Source of the DNA: Pseudonocardia sp. MH-G8
GTDB lineage: Bacteria; Actinomycetota; Actinomycetes; Mycobacteriales; Pseudonocardiaceae
Assembly (NCBI RefSeq): GCF_002262885.1
Contig: NZ_NKYF01000006.1
Span: 1 to 64,000, forward strand
Length of the DNA stretch: 64,000 bases
Direction of reading: 5' to 3'
Part shown: positions 49,865-59,678 of the stretch, one piece after another
Layout of the letters: the number at the start of each line of letters is the position of its first letter
Numbering within the stretch: position 1 is the stretch's first letter
Program-made: the position numbers and the translations under genes
Notes under the pieces: model-generated
The model's database searches: none
Told to the model about the DNA's origin: nothing
The model's input: the letters and a program-made list of their open reading frames with translations, nothing else

Positions 49865-50833
49865 CTAGTGGCCGAGCACCGGGTGCGCCACGTACGCCGC
49901 CTCGAGCGCGGCGATCTCCTCGTCGGACAGCTCGACGTCCACGGCGGCCACCGCGTCCTCCACGTGCCCCGGCTTCGTGGCCCCGATGATCGGCGCGCTG
50001 ACGGCCTCCTTGTGCAGCATCCAGGCCAGCGCCACCTGGGCGAGCGGCAGACCGCGGGCCTTCGCGACGTCGGCGACCGCGCGCACGACGGCGTCGTCGG
50101 ACTCGGTGTACATGCGGTCGGCGATCGGGTCGCTCGAGGAGCGGGTGGTGGTGCGCTCCTCCGGCAGCCGCGCCAGGCGGCCGCGGGCGAGCGGGCTCCA
50201 CGGGATCACCCCGATGCCCTGGTCGAGGCACAGCGGGTGCATCTCCCGCTCCTCCTCGCGGTAGAGCAGGTTGTAGTGGTCCTGCATGGCGACGAACCGC
50301 GTCCAGCCGCCGAGGTCGGCCGTGTGCTGCGCCTTCGCGAACTGCCAGGCGTACATGCTCGACGCGCCGATGTAGCGGGCCTTGCCGGCGCGCACGACGT
50401 CGTGCAACGCCTCCATCGTCTCCTCGATCGGCGTGTACGGGTCGTAGCGGTGGATCTGGTAGAGGTCCACGTGATCGGTGCCGAGGCGCTGCAGCGACTT
50501 GTCGATGCTCGCCATGACGTGCTTGCGGGACAGGCCGCGGTCGTTCGGACCGTCGCCCATCGCGTTGAAGACCTTCGTGGCGAGCACGTAGTCGTCGCGG
50601 TCGGCGAAGAACTCGCGCAGGAGGGTGCCGGTGACCTCCTCGCTCGCGCCGAGCGAGTACATGTCCGCGGTGTCGAAGAAGATGATCCCGGCGTCGACGG
50701 CGCTGCGCACCAGCGGCCGGGACGCGTCGAGGTCGAGCACCCAATCCCGCCAGCTCGACGAGCCGTAGCTCATCATCCCCAGGCAGATGCGGGAGACCTG
50801 CAGTCCGGTGGAACCCAGTCGCGTGTACTCCAT
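49865..50833 (-). CDS. Aldo/keto reductase
   Basis: A 322-residue NADPH-dependent (beta/alpha)8-barrel reductase. The catalytic tetrad is visible: FFDTADMYSLG (Asp, Tyr), LATKVFNAMGDG (Lys) and YQIHRYDP (His). SSMYAWQFAKA and IGVIPWSPLARGRL follow, as in the YajO/Tas-like group. The substrate is unknown. It interrupts the cob cluster between cobO and cobB on the same strand and is flanked by a palindromic element, so it may be a later arrival (inference). Confidence 0.9.
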   Translation of the reverse strand: MEYTRLGSTGLQVSRICLGMMSYGSSSWRDWVLDLDASRPLVRSAVDAGIIFFDTADMYSLGASEEVTGTLLREFFADRDDYVLATKVFNAMGDGPNDRGLSRKHVMASIDKSLQRLGTDHVDLYQIHRYDPYTPIEETMEALHDVVRAGKARYIGASSMYAWQFAKAQHTADLGGWTRFVAMQDHYNLLYREEEREMHPLCLDQGIGVIPWSPLARGRLARLPEERTTTRSSSDPIADRMYTESDDAVVRAVADVAKARGLPLAQVALAWMLHKEAVSAPIIGATKPGHVEDAVAAVDVELSDEEIAALEAAYVAHPVLGH

Positions 50834-50865
50834 GGGGCCTGTCTACTCCCCCGGCCGCTGCGCGG

Positions 50866-51480
50866 TCACCACTCGATCCCGCGCTGCCCCTTCTGCCCGG
50901 CGTCCATCGGGTGCTTGAGCTTCGTCGTCTCCATCACCAGGTCCGCGGCCTCGATCAGCTCGGGTGCGGCGTCGCGGCCGGTGATGATCACGTGCTGCCG
51001 GCCCGGGCGCGCGGCGAGCGCCTCCACGACCTCGTGCACGTCCACCCAGCCCCACTTCATCGGGTAGGTGAACTCGTCGAGCACGTAGACGTCGTGCGCC
51101 TGCGCCTCGAAGCGGCGGCGGATCTCCGCCCAGCCCTCGGCGGCGGCCGCGGCGTGGTCCTCCTCGGTGCCGTGCTTGCGGGTCCAGGACCAGCCCTCGC
51201 CCATCTTGTGCCACTCGACGGGCCCGCCCTCGCCGGTCTCGGAGTGGACGCGGCCGAGCGCGCGGAACGCGGCCTCCTCGCCGACCTTCCACTTCGCCGA
51301 CTTCACGAACTGGAACACCCCGATCGACCAGCCCTGGTTCCAGCCGCGCAGCGCGAGCCCGAACGCGGCGGTCGACTTGCCCTTCATCTCTCCGGTGTGC
51401 ACGACCACCAGCGGCCGGTTGCGGCGCTGGCGGGTGGTGAGCCCGTCGTCGGGCACCGTGGTGACCTGACCCTGCGGCAT
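50866..51480 (-). CDS. cobO: Cob(I)yrinic acid a,c-diamide adenosyltransferase
   Basis: Attaches the 5'-deoxyadenosyl group to cobalt. The 204-residue protein has the P-loop VVHTGEMKGKSTAAFGLAL, then GVFQFVKSAKWKVGEEAAF and VYVLDEFTYPMKWGWVD with the magnesium-binding Asp-Glu, and VIITGRDAAPELIEAADLV near the end. All fit CobO/BtuR/CobA-type transferases. It lies 11 bp after the chelatase gene, within the cobQ, chlID, cobO unit. Confidence 0.95.
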   Translation of the reverse strand: MPQGQVTTVPDDGLTTRQRRNRPLVVVHTGEMKGKSTAAFGLALRGWNQGWSIGVFQFVKSAKWKVGEEAAFRALGRVHSETGEGGPVEWHKMGEGWSWTRKHGTEEDHAAAAAEGWAEIRRRFEAQAHDVYVLDEFTYPMKWGWVDVHEVVEALAARPGRQHVIITGRDAAPELIEAADLVMETTKLKHPMDAGQKGQRGIEW

Positions 51481-51491
51481 GTCCGTCCCTC

Positions 51492-53531
51492 CTACGCGGC
51501 GCGCACGGCGCGCACGACGCCCGCGACCTGGTCGGCCGACAGTTCGGCGAGCCCGAGCACCGGGCCGCCCGCCGCGGCGGCGACCCGGCCGGCGAGACCC
51601 AGGCGCACCGGCCCGCTCTCGCAGTCGACCACGATCGTGGCCACCCCGTCGGCCGCCAGCATCCCGGCGGCCCGGCAGGCGTCGTGCACGGCGTCGCCAC
51701 CCGGGCGGGCCGCGACGGTGGCGCGCCCGTCGGTGAGCAGCACGAGCAGCGCGCGGCGGCGCGGGTCGCGCAGCCGCTCGACGCGCAGCACCGAGCGCGC
51801 CCGCAGCAGCCCCTCGGCCAGCGGTGTGCGCCCGCCCGTGCGCAGCTGGGCGAGCCGCGCCTGCGCCGTGGGCACGCTGGACGTCGGCGGCAGCACCAGC
51901 TCCGCACCGCCGGCCCGGAAGGAGACGAGCCCGACCTTGTCGCGGCGCTGGTAGGCGTCGCGCAGCAGCGACAGCACCGCGCCGCTCACGGCGGCCATCC
52001 GCTGCCGGGCGGCCATCGAGCCCGAGGCGTCCACGGCGAACAGGACGAGGTTGGCCTCGCGGCCCTCGCGCTCGGCGCTGCGCAGATCGGCCGGGTGCAG
52101 CCGCAGCCCGGCGCCCGTGCGCCCGCGGGCGCGCTGGTGCGGCGCCGCGGCGGCCACCGTGGCCGCCAGGTGCAGGTCCGCGGCCCGTCGGGGGGTGCGC
52201 CCGGACGCCCGCACCACGCGTCCGGCGCCGGTGCGCGCCCGGGACCGCCGGCCCGGCGCCCCCTCGCCCACCCCGGGCACCTCGAGCCGCCGCGCCCGGA
52301 ACGGCGCCGTCGCGGGCGGCGCGGCCTGCGTGCGCCCGTCCCCGCCCGGGCGGGCGGAGGGCTCCCCGCCGGCTGCGGTGTCCGTCGCGGGGTCCGGGGC
52401 GCCACCGTCGGGGCCGCCGCCGTCCGGCCCGTCACCGGGTCCGCCACCGTCGGGGCCGCCGCCCTCGGGGCCGCCGCCGGGCCCGTCGTCGTCCGGCCCC
52501 TCCGGGGGCTCCTGCTCCCCCGCCTCGCGCAGGGCGTCGTCGAGGGCCTGGTCGTCCATGCCGGGCTCGTCGAACGGGTCGCGGCGGCGGCGGTGCGGCA
52601 GCGCCAGCCGGGCGGCCACGCGCACGTCCTCCTCCGCGACGGCCTCGGCTCCCCGCCAGGCGGCGTGGGCCACGGCGGCGCGGGCGATCACGAGGTCGGC
52701 GCGCATCCCGTCGACGTCGAAGGCGGCGCACACCGCGGCGATCCGGCGCAGCTCGGTGTCCGGGAGCACCACGGCGGCCAGGCGGGCCTGGGCGGCGGCG
52801 ATCCGCTCGGCCGTCTCGGCCTCGGCGGCGCGCCACCGGTCGACGAACCCGTCGGGATCGGCCTCGAACGCCAGCCGGCGCCGCACGACCTCCACGCGCG
52901 TCTCCACCTCGCGCGCCGCCCGCACCTCGACGGCGAGGCCGAAGCGGTCGAGCAGCTGCGGGCGCAGCTCGCCCTCCTCCGGGTTCATCGTGCCGACCAG
53001 CAGGAACCGGGCGGCGTGCGACACCGAGACCCCGTCGCGCTCCACATGCGCGCGACCCATCGCGGCGGCGTCGAGCAGCAGGTCGACGAGGTGGTCGTGC
53101 AGGAGGTTGACCTCGTCGACGTAGAGCACGCCGCGGTGCGCGTCGGCGAGCAGGCCCGGCTGGTAGGCGCGCACGCCCTCGGACAGCGCCCGCTCCAGGT
53201 CCAGCGAGCCGACGAGCCGGTCCTCGGTGGCGCCGACCGGCAGTTCGACCAGCCGCGCCGGGCGGGTCTCGGCCGCTGCGCCGGCGGCGTGCGGCCCGTC
53301 GGGGCAGGCGGCGTCGGGTGCGTCGGGCGCGCAGCCGAAGCGGCAGCCGGGCACCACGTCCAGGGTCGGGAGCAGGGCGGCGAGCGCGCGCACGGCCGTC
53401 GACTTCGCGGTGCCCTTCTCCCCGCGCACCAGCACGCCGCCGACGCCGGGGTGCACGGCGTTGAGCAGCAGCGCCAGGCGCAGGTCGTCGTGGCCGACGA
53501 GCGCGGAGAACGGGAACGGCGAAGCGGTCAC
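51492..53531 (-). CDS. Fused ChlI-ChlD-type AAA+/VWA chelatase subunit, probable cobaltochelatase ATPase
   Basis: A 679-residue protein. The AAA+ part (about 1-310) has [19 protein letters not shown] (Walker A), [20 protein letters not shown] (Walker B) and [21 protein letters not shown] Gly/Pro/Asp-rich linker (about 340-390, repeats of GGGPDGG) leads to a C-terminal von Willebrand A domain with [18 protein letters not shown], an intact MIDAS DxSxS site. Such fusions replace CobS and CobT for CobN-driven cobalt insertion in many actinomycetes; magnesium chelation is unlikely as no chlorophyll genes are seen. The GTG start overlaps the cobQ stop. Confidence 0.88.
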   Translation of the reverse strand: MTASPFPFSALVGHDDLRLALLLNAVHPGVGGVLVRGEKGTAKSTAVRALAALLPTLDVVPGCRFGCAPDAPDAACPDGPHAAGAAAETRPARLVELPVGATEDRLVGSLDLERALSEGVRAYQPGLLADAHRGVLYVDEVNLLHDHLVDLLLDAAAMGRAHVERDGVSVSHAARFLLVGTMNPEEGELRPQLLDRFGLAVEVRAAREVETRVEVVRRRLAFEADPDGFVDRWRAAEAETAERIAAAQARLAAVVLPDTELRRIAAVCAAFDVDGMRADLVIARAAVAHAAWRGAEAVAEEDVRVAARLALPHRRRRDPFDEPGMDDQALDDALREAGEQEPPEGPDDDGPGGGPEGGGPDGGGPGDGPDGGGPDGGAPDPATDTAAGGEPSARPGGDGRTQAAPPATAPFRARRLEVPGVGEGAPGRRSRARTGAGRVVRASGRTPRRAADLHLAATVAAAAPHQRARGRTGAGLRLHPADLRSAEREGREANLVLFAVDASGSMAARQRMAAVSGAVLSLLRDAYQRRDKVGLVSFRAGGAELVLPPTSSVPTAQARLAQLRTGGRTPLAEGLLRARSVLRVERLRDPRRRALLVLLTDGRATVAARPGGDAVHDACRAAGMLAADGVATIVVDCESGPVRLGLAGRVAAAAGGPVLGLAELSADQVAGVVRAVRAA

Positions 53532-55045
53532 CGGGGGGAGCCTGCCAGAGAGGAGGTCACCGTCGGGAGGTCCGGGGGCGGACCGTGATTGATGACATGT
53601 TCAAGTGAGCGTATGTCGATGTGCCGTTCGACGAGGTCGCCGAGCACGTCGAGCTGGGCGGTGCGCTCGGCCGCGAAGCAGGTGTCGGGCGCCGGCACGA
53701 AGCCCGTGCGGCCGGCATGCGTGGCGACGCGGCGCAGCAGGGCGCGGCGGAACCCGTCGTTCTCCAGCAGCCCGTGCCAGTGCGTGCCGAGGACGGCGCC
53801 GGAATCGGACCCCTCGCCGTCGAGCAGCTGCGGGTCACCGGTGTGCACGACCCGGCCGTGGTGGATCTCGTAGCCGCGCACGGGCTCGCCCCAGGCCGTG
53901 CCCGTGGGGTTGCCGAGGTGCTTGTCGACGTCGAACGCGACCTCCAGGTCGAGCAGGCCCAGGCCCTCGGCGTCGCCGCCCTCGACGCGGTGCGGATCGA
54001 GGATCCGCCGTCCGAGCATCTGGTAGCCACCGCAGATCCCCAGCACCGGACGGCCGGCGCGGGCGTGCGCGAGCACCGCGTCGGCGAGCCCGGTACGGCG
54101 CAGCCAGGCGAGGTCGCTCACGGTGGACTTGGAACCGGGCAGCACCACGAGGTCGGAATCGGCCAGCCGGGACGGCTCGGTCACGTACCGGACGGCCACA
54201 CCCGGCTCGACCGCGAGCGCCTCGGCGTCGGTGGCGTTGGAGATCCGCGGCAGCCGCACCACCGCCACCCGCAGCCACTGCCCGCCGTGCGGGGGTGCGG
54301 GACGGCCGAGCACCCCGTCGGCCACGGCCGAGAGCGAGTCCTCCGCGTCCAACCACAGCCGCTCCTCCCAGGGCAGCACGCCCAGGGTGGGGCGGCCGGT
54401 GAGCGCGGCGAGCTGGTCGAGGCCCGGGGCGAGCAGGGCGGGGTCGCCGCGGAACTTGTTGACCACGAACCCGGCGATCCGCGCCTGGTCGGCCGGGTCC
54501 AGCACGGCGAGGGTGCCGAAGAGGTGGGCGAGCACACCTCCGCGGTCGATGTCGCCGACCACCAGCACCGGCAGGTCGGCGGCCTGCGCGAGCCCCATGT
54601 TGGCGATGTCGGAGGCCCGCAGGTTGATCTCGGCCGGCGAGCCCGCGCCCTCGCAGACCACGACGTCGTAGCGGGCCCGCAGCTCCGCGAGGCTGCCCGT
54701 CACGACGTCGAGCAACGCCTTCTTGCGCTCCTGGTAGGACCGGGCGCTCACGGTGCCGTCCACCCGCCCGCGCACCACGACCTGGGAGCTGCGATCGCTC
54801 CCCGGTTTGAGCAGCACGGGGTTGAACGCGACGCTCGGTTCCAGCCCGCACGCCAGCGCCTGCACCGCCTGCGCGCGCCCGATCTCGCCGCCGTCGGGGG
54901 TCACCACCGAGTTGTTGGACATGTTCTGCGCCTTGAACGGCGCCACCGCGACACCGCGGCGCGCGAGCAGCCGGCAGATCCCCGTGACCACGGCGCTCTT
55001 GCCCGCGTCCGACGTCGTACCCGCCACCAGCACCGCGCCCCGCAC
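53528..55045 (-). CDS. cobQ: Cobyric acid synthase
   Basis: Amidates side chains b, d, e and g with glutamine and ATP. The 505-residue protein starts [20 protein letters not shown] and has [33 protein letters not shown], and [20 protein letters not shown]. The amidotransferase domain carries the nucleophile in [15 protein letters not shown] and GYEIHHGRV. It starts at GTG 55045, only 20 bp from the start of the divergent SURF1 gene, and overlaps the chelatase gene by four bases at its end. Confidence 0.95.
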   Translation of the reverse strand: MRGAVLVAGTTSDAGKSAVVTGICRLLARRGVAVAPFKAQNMSNNSVVTPDGGEIGRAQAVQALACGLEPSVAFNPVLLKPGSDRSSQVVVRGRVDGTVSARSYQERKKALLDVVTGSLAELRARYDVVVCEGAGSPAEINLRASDIANMGLAQAADLPVLVVGDIDRGGVLAHLFGTLAVLDPADQARIAGFVVNKFRGDPALLAPGLDQLAALTGRPTLGVLPWEERLWLDAEDSLSAVADGVLGRPAPPHGGQWLRVAVVRLPRISNATDAEALAVEPGVAVRYVTEPSRLADSDLVVLPGSKSTVSDLAWLRRTGLADAVLAHARAGRPVLGICGGYQMLGRRILDPHRVEGGDAEGLGLLDLEVAFDVDKHLGNPTGTAWGEPVRGYEIHHGRVVHTGDPQLLDGEGSDSGAVLGTHWHGLLENDGFRRALLRRVATHAGRTGFVPAPDTCFAAERTAQLDVLGDLVERHIDIRSLEHVINHGPPPDLPTVTSSLAGSPR

Positions 55046-55065
55046 GCCGCCAGTATCGTCGACCC

Positions 55066-55878
55066 GTGCGGTTCCTCCTGCGTCCCGGCTGGCTCGCCCT
55101 CATCGCGGTGATCGTCGGGTTCGCGGTCGCCGCCTTCACCCTGCTCGCGCCGTGGCAGTTCGGCCGCGAGGCCGAGCGCGAGGCCCAGCAGCGCGCCATC
55201 GACGCCGCCAGCACCACCGCCCCCGTCCCGCTCGACACCCTGGTACCCGCCGGCGACACGGTGTCAGCGGACGACGAGTGGCGCCAGGTGGTCGTCACCG
55301 GCAGCTACCTCCCCGACGCCGAGGCGCTCGTGCGGCTGCGCGTGGTGGACGGGCAGCCCGCCGTGGAGGTGCTCACCCCGTTCCGCACCGACGACGGGCG
55401 GCTGCTCGTCGTGAACCGGGGCTCGGTCACCGCCGAGAGCGGCGCCGTCGTGCCCGACTACGCGGCCCCGCCCGCCGGCACCGTCACCCTCACCGCCCGG
55501 TTGCGGTTCGACCAGACCGACCCGCAGGGGCGCGACCCGATCGAGACCGGCGGCCACCGGCAGATCTACGCCGCCGACTCCCGCGCGCTCGCCGCCGCCA
55601 CCGGCCTCGACCCCGAGCCCGGCTTCCTGCAGCTCGCCCCCGACCAGCCCGGCGTGCTCGACCCCCTCGTGGTCGCCCCCACCACGGGCGGCAGCGCCCC
55701 GTTCACGAACCTCTCCTACGCCCTGCAGTGGCTGACCTTCGGCCTCATCGCCCTGTTCGCGCTCGTCTACTTCGTGCGGCTGGAGCTGCTGCAGCGCCGC
55801 GGCGGCGACCGGAAGTCCGAGCGCACCGCCCTGCGCCGCGCCCTCGCAGGCGACGACGAGCCCCCGGCCGAGCGCTGA
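55066..55878 (+). CDS. SURF1-family cytochrome oxidase assembly protein
   Basis: A 270-residue membrane protein that helps assemble cytochrome c oxidase. An N-terminal helix ([20 protein letters not shown]) and a C-terminal one ([18 protein letters not shown]) bracket a loop outside the membrane with [19 protein letters not shown] and VVNRGSV, standard for SURF1. The [10 protein letters not shown] after helix 1 is also family-like. The GTG at 55066 lies 20 bp from cobQ's start, so the two genes share a minimal divergent promoter. No oxidase genes are adjacent. Confidence 0.9.
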   Translation: MRFLLRPGWLALIAVIVGFAVAAFTLLAPWQFGREAEREAQQRAIDAASTTAPVPLDTLVPAGDTVSADDEWRQVVVTGSYLPDAEALVRLRVVDGQPAVEVLTPFRTDDGRLLVVNRGSVTAESGAVVPDYAAPPAGTVTLTARLRFDQTDPQGRDPIETGGHRQIYAADSRALAAATGLDPEPGFLQLAPDQPGVLDPLVVAPTTGGSAPFTNLSYALQWLTFGLIALFALVYFVRLELLQRRGGDRKSERTALRRALAGDDEPPAER

Positions 55879-55939
55879 GCCCGGGCGAGATCCCGCCGGA
55901 GGCCCGATCCTCGCGAGCCGCCGCTCGGCCCCGACGGCT

Positions 55940-56077
55940 GTGATCCATCTGAGCCGCACCACAACGCTGCCCAGCGGCAGCCCAGTACGTGTCGGACCGA
56001 TCACCAGGCCGTGATCGGTCCGAGAGGCACCGCAGCGCTTCCCCGGAGTACTCCCTGCACTTCTCGGATCGATCACG
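55940..56077. repeat. Two further copies of the 71-bp repeat family
   Basis: One unit spans 55940-56010 and a second 56011-56077. Both open with GTGATC and close with CGATCAC. At the junction TCGGACCGATCAC (55992-56004) pairs perfectly with GTGATCGGTCCGA (56011-56023) around CAGGCC. The GTGATCGGTCCGAG start and CACTTCTCGG block match units 4 and 5 of the array at 11326-11681. They lie between the convergent SURF1 and cobD genes. Confidence 0.75.
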
Positions 56078-56140
56078 GCAGTCGCGGGACGCGCTCGCGC
56101 GGTCCCGGACGCGGCGGGACCGGGCGACAAGCCGGGACCG

Positions 56141-57112
56141 TCAGGTACGGCTCGGAACGATCTCGGCTCGACCGCCGACGATCACGGCCAACCCGGCGGC
56201 GAACACGGCCGCGGCCGCGCCGACCAGGCGGGACAAGCGGGCGGCCCGGGCGAGGTCGGCCGGGGTGGGCGGGGCTCCGGAACCGAGGGACGGGCGCTCC
56301 TCGGCGCCGTGCGCGTAGACGGTCCGCCCCCCGAGCCGCACGCCGAGCGCACCGGCCGCGGCCGCCTCGACCGGCCCCGCGTTCGGGCTGGGGTGCGCGG
56401 CGGCGTCCCGTCGCCACGCCGCCAGCGCCGCACGGGGTGAGCCGCCGACCGCCGGGGCGAGGCCGGCGAACAGCAACGCCGACACGCGCGCGGGCACCAG
56501 GTTCGCCACGTCGTCGAGCCGGGCAGCCGCCCATCCGAAGCGCCGGTACCGCGGCGAGCGGTAGCCGACCATCGCGTCGAGGGTGTTCAGCGCCCGGTAG
56601 CCCAGCAGCCCGGGAACGCCCGCCACGGCGCCCCACAGCAGCGGCGCCACCACGGCGTCGGAGGTGTTCTCCGCCATCGACTCGGTGCCCGCGCGCGCCA
56701 TGCCCGCGGCGTCGAGCGCGGCGGGGTCGCGCCCGCACAGCGACGGCATCCGGGCCCGGGCGCGGGTGAGGTCGGCCGCGGTGAGCTCGTGCGCGAGGCC
56801 CGCCCCGTGCCGGGCGAGGGAGGTACCGCCCAGGACGGCCCAGGTCGCCGCGCCCGTGAGCACCACGCGGGCGAGCGGGTGCTCCGCCGTGGCCCGCTCG
56901 CCCAGCGCACCCAGCCCGGCCGTCGCGCCGACGAGCACCGCCGCGTGGACCGTCCCCGGGAGACGCCGATCCGCGTAGCAGCGCCGCTCGAGCGCGACGG
57001 CGAGCCGGCCGAAACCCGCGACCGGGTGCCCGCGCCGCGGATCGCCGAACAGCGCGTCGGCCACCGCCCCGAGCACCAGACCCGCCGGTCGCACCCACAC
57101 CCGCCTCCGCAC
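56141..57112 (-). CDS. cobD: Adenosylcobinamide-phosphate synthase
   Basis: Attaches aminopropanol (phosphate) to adenosylcobyric acid. The 323-residue membrane protein (CobD/CbiB) has LGAVADALFGDPRRGHPVAGFGR, shown here by ADALFGDPRRGHPVAGFGR, then GRDPAALDAAGMARAGTESM and AENTSDAVVAPLLWGAVAG, and YRALNTLDAMVGYRSPRYRRF (shown as LNTLDAMVGYRSPRYRRFG). All are diagnostic. Hydrophobic segments at both ends span the membrane. It is separated from cobQ by SURF1 and a repeat pair. The two-component system lies 37 bp upstream on the same strand. Confidence 0.95.
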   Translation of the reverse strand: MRRRVWVRPAGLVLGAVADALFGDPRRGHPVAGFGRLAVALERRCYADRRLPGTVHAAVLVGATAGLGALGERATAEHPLARVVLTGAATWAVLGGTSLARHGAGLAHELTAADLTRARARMPSLCGRDPAALDAAGMARAGTESMAENTSDAVVAPLLWGAVAGVPGLLGYRALNTLDAMVGYRSPRYRRFGWAAARLDDVANLVPARVSALLFAGLAPAVGGSPRAALAAWRRDAAAHPSPNAGPVEAAAAGALGVRLGGRTVYAHGAEERPSLGSGAPPTPADLARAARLSRLVGAAAAVFAAGLAVIVGGRAEIVPSRT

Positions 57113-57149
57113 GACCGGACCGTACGCGGCGAGCGGGTCGCCACGGACG

Positions 57150-57851
57150 TCACCCGCCGGGCGCGGGATCGGTGCGTTCGGGCGGTTCGACGAGGTGGTG
57201 CTGGTAGGCCAGTACGACCAGCTGCGCGCGGTCGCGCGCGCCGAGCTTGGCCATCGCCCGGCTGACGTGGGTCTTCGCGGTGGCGCGGCTGATGGTGAGG
57301 GTCGTGGCGATCTCGGAGTTGCTCAGCCCGTGGGCGACCAGACCCACGATCTGCCTCTCGCGCGCGGTGAGCAGGTCCATGGCCTGCGGATCCACCCGCA
57401 GGGTCGTGCTGCGCCCGGTGAGCCGGGCGATCAGCCGCCGGGTCAGCCCCGGCGACAGGAGCGCCTCGCCACCCGCGACGAGCCGGATGCCGTGCAGCAG
57501 CTGACCGGGTTCGGTGTTCTTGATCAGGAAGCCCGCGGCGCCGGCGCCCAGCGCCTCGACGACGTACTCGTCGTGGTCGAACGTGGTGAGGATGAGCACG
57601 TGGACGCCCGCGAGGTCGGGGTCGGCGCCGATCTCGCGGGTCGCGCGCAGCCCGTCGACGACCGGCATCCTGATGTCCATCAGCACCACGTCGGGGCGGG
57701 TCTCACGGACCAGGTCCACCGCGGCGGCCCCGTCGCCGGCTTCACCGACCACGACCATGCCGGGCTCGCTGTCGATGAGCACCCGGAAACCGCCGCGCAC
57801 GAGTGCCTCGTCGTCGGCGATGAGCACCCGGATGGGTTCGTGCGACATCAT
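57150..57851 (-). CDS. NarL/LuxR-type response regulator
   Basis: A 233-residue regulator: the receiver domain has LIADDEALVRGGFRVLIDSE, the phosphoacceptor Asp in PDVVLMDIRMPVVDG, and the signalling Thr/Lys in LILTTFDHDEYV and FLIKNTEPGQLLHG. The LuxR helix-turn-helix is LTARERQIVGLVAHGLSNSE with TLTISRATAKTHVSRAMAKL. The start is ATG 57851 or 57848, overlapping the stop of the kinase gene, so the pair is translationally coupled. Confidence 0.92.
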   Translation of the reverse strand: MMSHEPIRVLIADDEALVRGGFRVLIDSEPGMVVVGEAGDGAAAVDLVRETRPDVVLMDIRMPVVDGLRATREIGADPDLAGVHVLILTTFDHDEYVVEALGAGAAGFLIKNTEPGQLLHGIRLVAGGEALLSPGLTRRLIARLTGRSTTLRVDPQAMDLLTARERQIVGLVAHGLSNSEIATTLTISRATAKTHVSRAMAKLGARDRAQLVVLAYQHHLVEPPERTDPAPGG

Positions 57852-59047
57852 CGCCGGTCCGGGAGGGGCAGCTCGGCGCACACCTCGAAGCCGCCCTCGG
57901 GGTGCGGGGCCGCGACCAGCCGGCCCGACAGCGCGCGGGCGCGTTCGCGCATGCCCTCGATGCCGTGCCCGCGCGAGGTGTCCGCGCCGGTGGTGGGCCC
58001 GTCGTCGCGGACCCGGATGAGCAGCCGGGAGGGCTCGCGCTCCACCGTCAGCCGCACGGTGCGCGCCCCGGCGTGGCGCAGGACGTTGGTCAGCGCCTCC
58101 TGGATGATCCGGTAGGCGGCCAGATCCGCCGGGGCCGGCAGCGGACCTGCGTCGTCGTCGACGTCCAGCTCCACCCGCAGGCCGCCCGCCTCGGCCATGT
58201 CGAGCAGGTCGGTGAGCCGCTCCAACCCGCCCAGTGGTGACCGCGGTTGCTCGGGACCCTCCCCGGGCGAGGTGTCGGCGCGCAGGATCCCGAGGATGCT
58301 CTTGACGTCGGTGAGGCCCTCGTCGCAGATCTTCTTGATGGCGGCCAGCGCCTCGCGGGCCTGCCCGGGGCGTTGGTCGACGACGTGCAGACCCACCCCT
58401 GCCTGCACGCTGATGGTGGCCATGGCGTGCCCGAACACGTCGTGCAACTCGCGGGCGATGCGCAGCCGCTCCTCGACCGCGATCCGGTGCGCCCGCTCCT
58501 CGCGGCTCCGGGTCTCACGGGCGAACTGGGCGCGGGTGGCGGCCAGGACCATCCGGTAGTAGCCCACCGCCGTGCCGGCGCTGCTCGCGGTGGCCACCGA
58601 CAGCACGGCGTCGGGGACCACGCCGACCGTCGCGACGTCGCCGAGCACCACCCGGATCGCGAGGATCTGGACCAGCGCCGTGAGCACGGCACCGGCGAGG
58701 CCCCACCTCCAGCCGCGGTGGGCCGCGAGGGTGTAACAGCCGATCAGGGGCGCCAGCACGACCAACCGGCCGGGGTAGGCGCCGAGGAACCAGCCGATGC
58801 TGACGGCGTTCAGCACCACCAGCGCCGCGACCGGGTAGCGACGCCGCACCGCGATCGCGGCGGCGACCGTGGCGGCCAGGGCGCCCGCTCCGGCGTCCGC
58901 CGGGCGCGGGCTCGCCGCCGCCACCGGCCCGATCTCGAGCACCGCGGCGACGAGGAGCCCCACAGCCACGCAGACGCCGAGAGCCACGTCGGCCACGAGC
59001 GGCGGCACATGGCGGCGGCCCACCGCCACAGGCATGGTGCTGACCAT
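57848..59047 (-). CDS. Sensor histidine kinase (NarL-partner type)
   Basis: A 399-residue membrane kinase. The N-terminal half has several hydrophobic segments ([43 protein letters not shown] and more) with little outside the membrane, so it may sense membrane or intramembrane signals. The HisKA_3 domain holds the phosphorylated His in RIARELHDVFGHAMATISVQ, and the ATPase domain ends with LLIRVRDDGPTTGADTSRGH and GIEGMRERARALSG. ATG 59047 (MVSTMPVAV) is preferred, with GAGGGTGGGG upstream. It is paired with the downstream response regulator. Signal and regulon unknown. Confidence 0.9.
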   Translation of the reverse strand: MVSTMPVAVGRRHVPPLVADVALGVCVAVGLLVAAVLEIGPVAAASPRPADAGAGALAATVAAAIAVRRRYPVAALVVLNAVSIGWFLGAYPGRLVVLAPLIGCYTLAAHRGWRWGLAGAVLTALVQILAIRVVLGDVATVGVVPDAVLSVATASSAGTAVGYYRMVLAATRAQFARETRSREERAHRIAVEERLRIARELHDVFGHAMATISVQAGVGLHVVDQRPGQAREALAAIKKICDEGLTDVKSILGILRADTSPGEGPEQPRSPLGGLERLTDLLDMAEAGGLRVELDVDDDAGPLPAPADLAAYRIIQEALTNVLRHAGARTVRLTVEREPSRLLIRVRDDGPTTGADTSRGHGIEGMRERARALSGRLVAAPHPEGGFEVCAELPLPDRR

Positions 59048-59285
59048 CCCCACCCTCGATCCAGGCTCGACGGGGCGCACACCGCCCTCGGCTCATCGTG
59101 CCCGGTCCGACGACCGCCGGGCATCCGCCGTGTGCGGTGCACCGGCACTACCGCAACGGGTGGACGCGGCTACTGCCGGCGGCTGACCGTACGCCGGGCG
59201 CAGCAGTCGGAGAACACCTCCCTCGCCCGACGCGAAGACCCCGGCCGGGCAGCCACCATCGGCCGGTCGACCGAAAGGACCTCCC

Positions 59286-59675
59286 ATGTCCGTCCGCCTC
59301 CTGCTCGCCGCACCCGATACCGCGTACGTCCTCCTCGCCGCCGGCGGCCTCGGCGCCGGGCGCACGGTGCCCACCGTGGCCGCCGTCCTGGGACTGATCA
59401 GCGTGGTCGTCGGCGGGCTCGCCCTGTCCCGCCGCGCGCGACGTTCGCCCACGAATCGGACCCGGGCCGTCGTGGCCACGGCGCTGGGGTTGATCAGCGT
59501 GGTCGTCGGCGGGCTGCACGCGGCGAACTCCGCCGGTGGTCTCGGCACCGGCAACGGGCTGGCCGGGGCCGTCGTGGCCATGGCGCTGGGGCTGGTCGGC
59601 CTCGTCCTCGGCGGGCTGGCGCTGCGCCGCCGCACCGAGGCGGCGCCCGGGCACGAAAGCCGGCGGGCGCCGTGA
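59286..59675 (+). CDS. DUF6223-type membrane protein with three internal repeats
   Basis: A 129-residue hydrophobic protein. Three copies of one segment are obvious: VAAVLGLISVVVGGLAL, VATALGLISVVVGGLHA and VAMALGLVGLVLGGLAL, each followed by a loop, the first and third ending in Arg-rich stretches. With the N-terminal helix this gives about four membrane spans. The start MSVRLLLAAPDTAYVLLAAG and the repeats match DUF6223 proteins, whose function is unknown. AAAGGA precedes the ATG. The divergent two-component system may control it (inference from position). The 238 bp before it show no gene. Confidence 0.7.
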   Translation: MSVRLLLAAPDTAYVLLAAGGLGAGRTVPTVAAVLGLISVVVGGLALSRRARRSPTNRTRAVVATALGLISVVVGGLHAANSAGGLGTGNGLAGAVVAMALGLVGLVLGGLALRRRTEAAPGHESRRAP

Positions 59676-59678
59676 TTC

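Noticed and set aside
51492..53531. Magnesium chelatase for chlorophyll synthesis
   Set aside because: There are no other chlorophyll genes, and the gene is in one coupled unit with cobQ and cobO, so a CobN partner is more likely.
55879..56140. A small gene between SURF1 and cobD
   Set aside because: The frames there read through tandem repeats and hairpins, with no ribosome binding site and no domain pattern.
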